Assembly (NCBI GenBank): GCA_020726505.1
Contig: JAHLEZ010000006.1
Coordinates: 1,240,001 to 1,304,000 of the forward strand
Direction of reading: 5' to 3'
DNA: 64,000 bases
Origin: Leptodontidium sp. MPI-SDFR-AT-0119
Taxonomy: Eukaryota; Ascomycota; Leotiomycetes; Helotiales; Leptodontidiaceae
Numbering within the stretch: the stretch's first letter is position 1; the number at the start of each line of letters is the position of its first letter. The notes under the pieces are model-generated. The model ran no database searches. It had not been told where the DNA came from and worked only from the letters and a program-made list of their open reading frames with translations. Position numbers and translations under genes: made by a program. Positions 63,746 to 64,000 of the stretch are shown here, piece after piece.

Positions 63746-64000
63746 ATGGCGCTGCCACCAAGCTCTCCTCGACTCCCTTCCCCTCCACCACCCACCGAGA
63801 TCCAGATTGGACCCAAATCACCATCTTTAGGTGGCTCGATGTCGGAACCTACTATTGAGCAGAGTATCATAGATGCCAATGCAAAACGAAGAATACACCC
63901 GGGTACCAAGTCTGCCGATATGGCAGCTGGCCCTCCACTCGTTCCCCTCAACGAGGTAAGATCTTGGACTCCTCAGCTTTGATACAACGTTAACCCTTTC
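63746..64000 (+). CDS. N-terminal exon of a probable MOB/phocein-family protein (cut by window end)
   Basis: The first exon, 63746-63955 (70 codons), ends at a GTAAGA donor in phase 0; the rest lies beyond the window. It reads MALPPSSPRLPSPPPPTEIQ, continues with a Ser/Pro-rich region, then NAKRRIHPGTKSADMAAGPP and LVPLNE. The RIHPGTKxADMAxGPPLVPL stretch is what I recall from the N-terminus of fungal MOB3/phocein-like proteins of the STRIPAK complex, which control hyphal fusion and fruiting. The MOB domain itself is not visible, so the call depends on this short conserved segment. Confidence 0.5.

Overview
This is a stretch of nuclear chromosome from a filamentous ascomycete (Pezizomycotina). 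Genes are well spaced and carry short introns of about 45-95 bp with GTRAGT-type donors, CTRAC-like branch sites and YAG acceptors. The content is typical of such fungi: fungal-specific transcription factors, a cytochrome b5-fused stearoyl-CoA desaturase, a UapA-type purine permease, a GH45 endoglucanase and CCR4-NOT NOT2. The protein style suggests Leotiomycetes/Helotiales, but the species cannot be fixed from sequence alone. I found no tRNA, rRNA, CRISPR array or virus-like region.

Layout. 0-7.2 kb: the 3'-truncated SAP30 gene (minus), then 3.2 kb of low-complexity divergent upstream DNA leading to a large C2H2 plus fungal_trans regulator (plus). 7.7-17.3 kb: a secreted GH45 endoglucanase, a 4-kb gene-poor gap, a secreted alpha/beta hydrolase and an intracellular GH13 alpha-glucosidase. 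18.7-30.7 kb is housekeeping: a membrane-anchored MOSC protein, condensin SMC2 sharing a 281-bp promoter with a hotdog thioesterase, and the OLE1 delta-9 desaturase. 33.0-35.2 kb: a uric acid/xanthine permease. 35.2-44.3 kb: a 9-kb gene desert holding one clear MITE with perfect terminal inverted repeats. 44.4-52.0 kb: a Zn2Cys6 regulator, NOT2 and a Cue1-like ER protein. 54.5-57.8 kb: two neighbouring C2H2 genes that look like diverged tandem paralogues. 58.4-64 kb: the Hsp110-family chaperone Hsp88/Sse1, a CobW/ZNG1 zinc GTPase, and the first exon of a probable MOB/phocein gene cut by the window end.

The genes do not form one pathway or a secondary-metabolite cluster. Local relationships are divergent promoters (SMC2/thioesterase, ZNG1/MOB), carbohydrate degradation genes at 7.7-17.3 kb, and the tandem C2H2 pair. 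No wholly new system is evident. The best second-look items are the MITE, the C2H2 pair, the isomaltase-type active site of the GH13 enzyme, candidate UaY and AreA sites before the permease, and unusual splicing (a GC-AG intron and coding exons of 7, 12 and 13 nt). Exon boundaries were assigned by hand from splice signals, reading-frame phase and family conservation; there is no transcript evidence.
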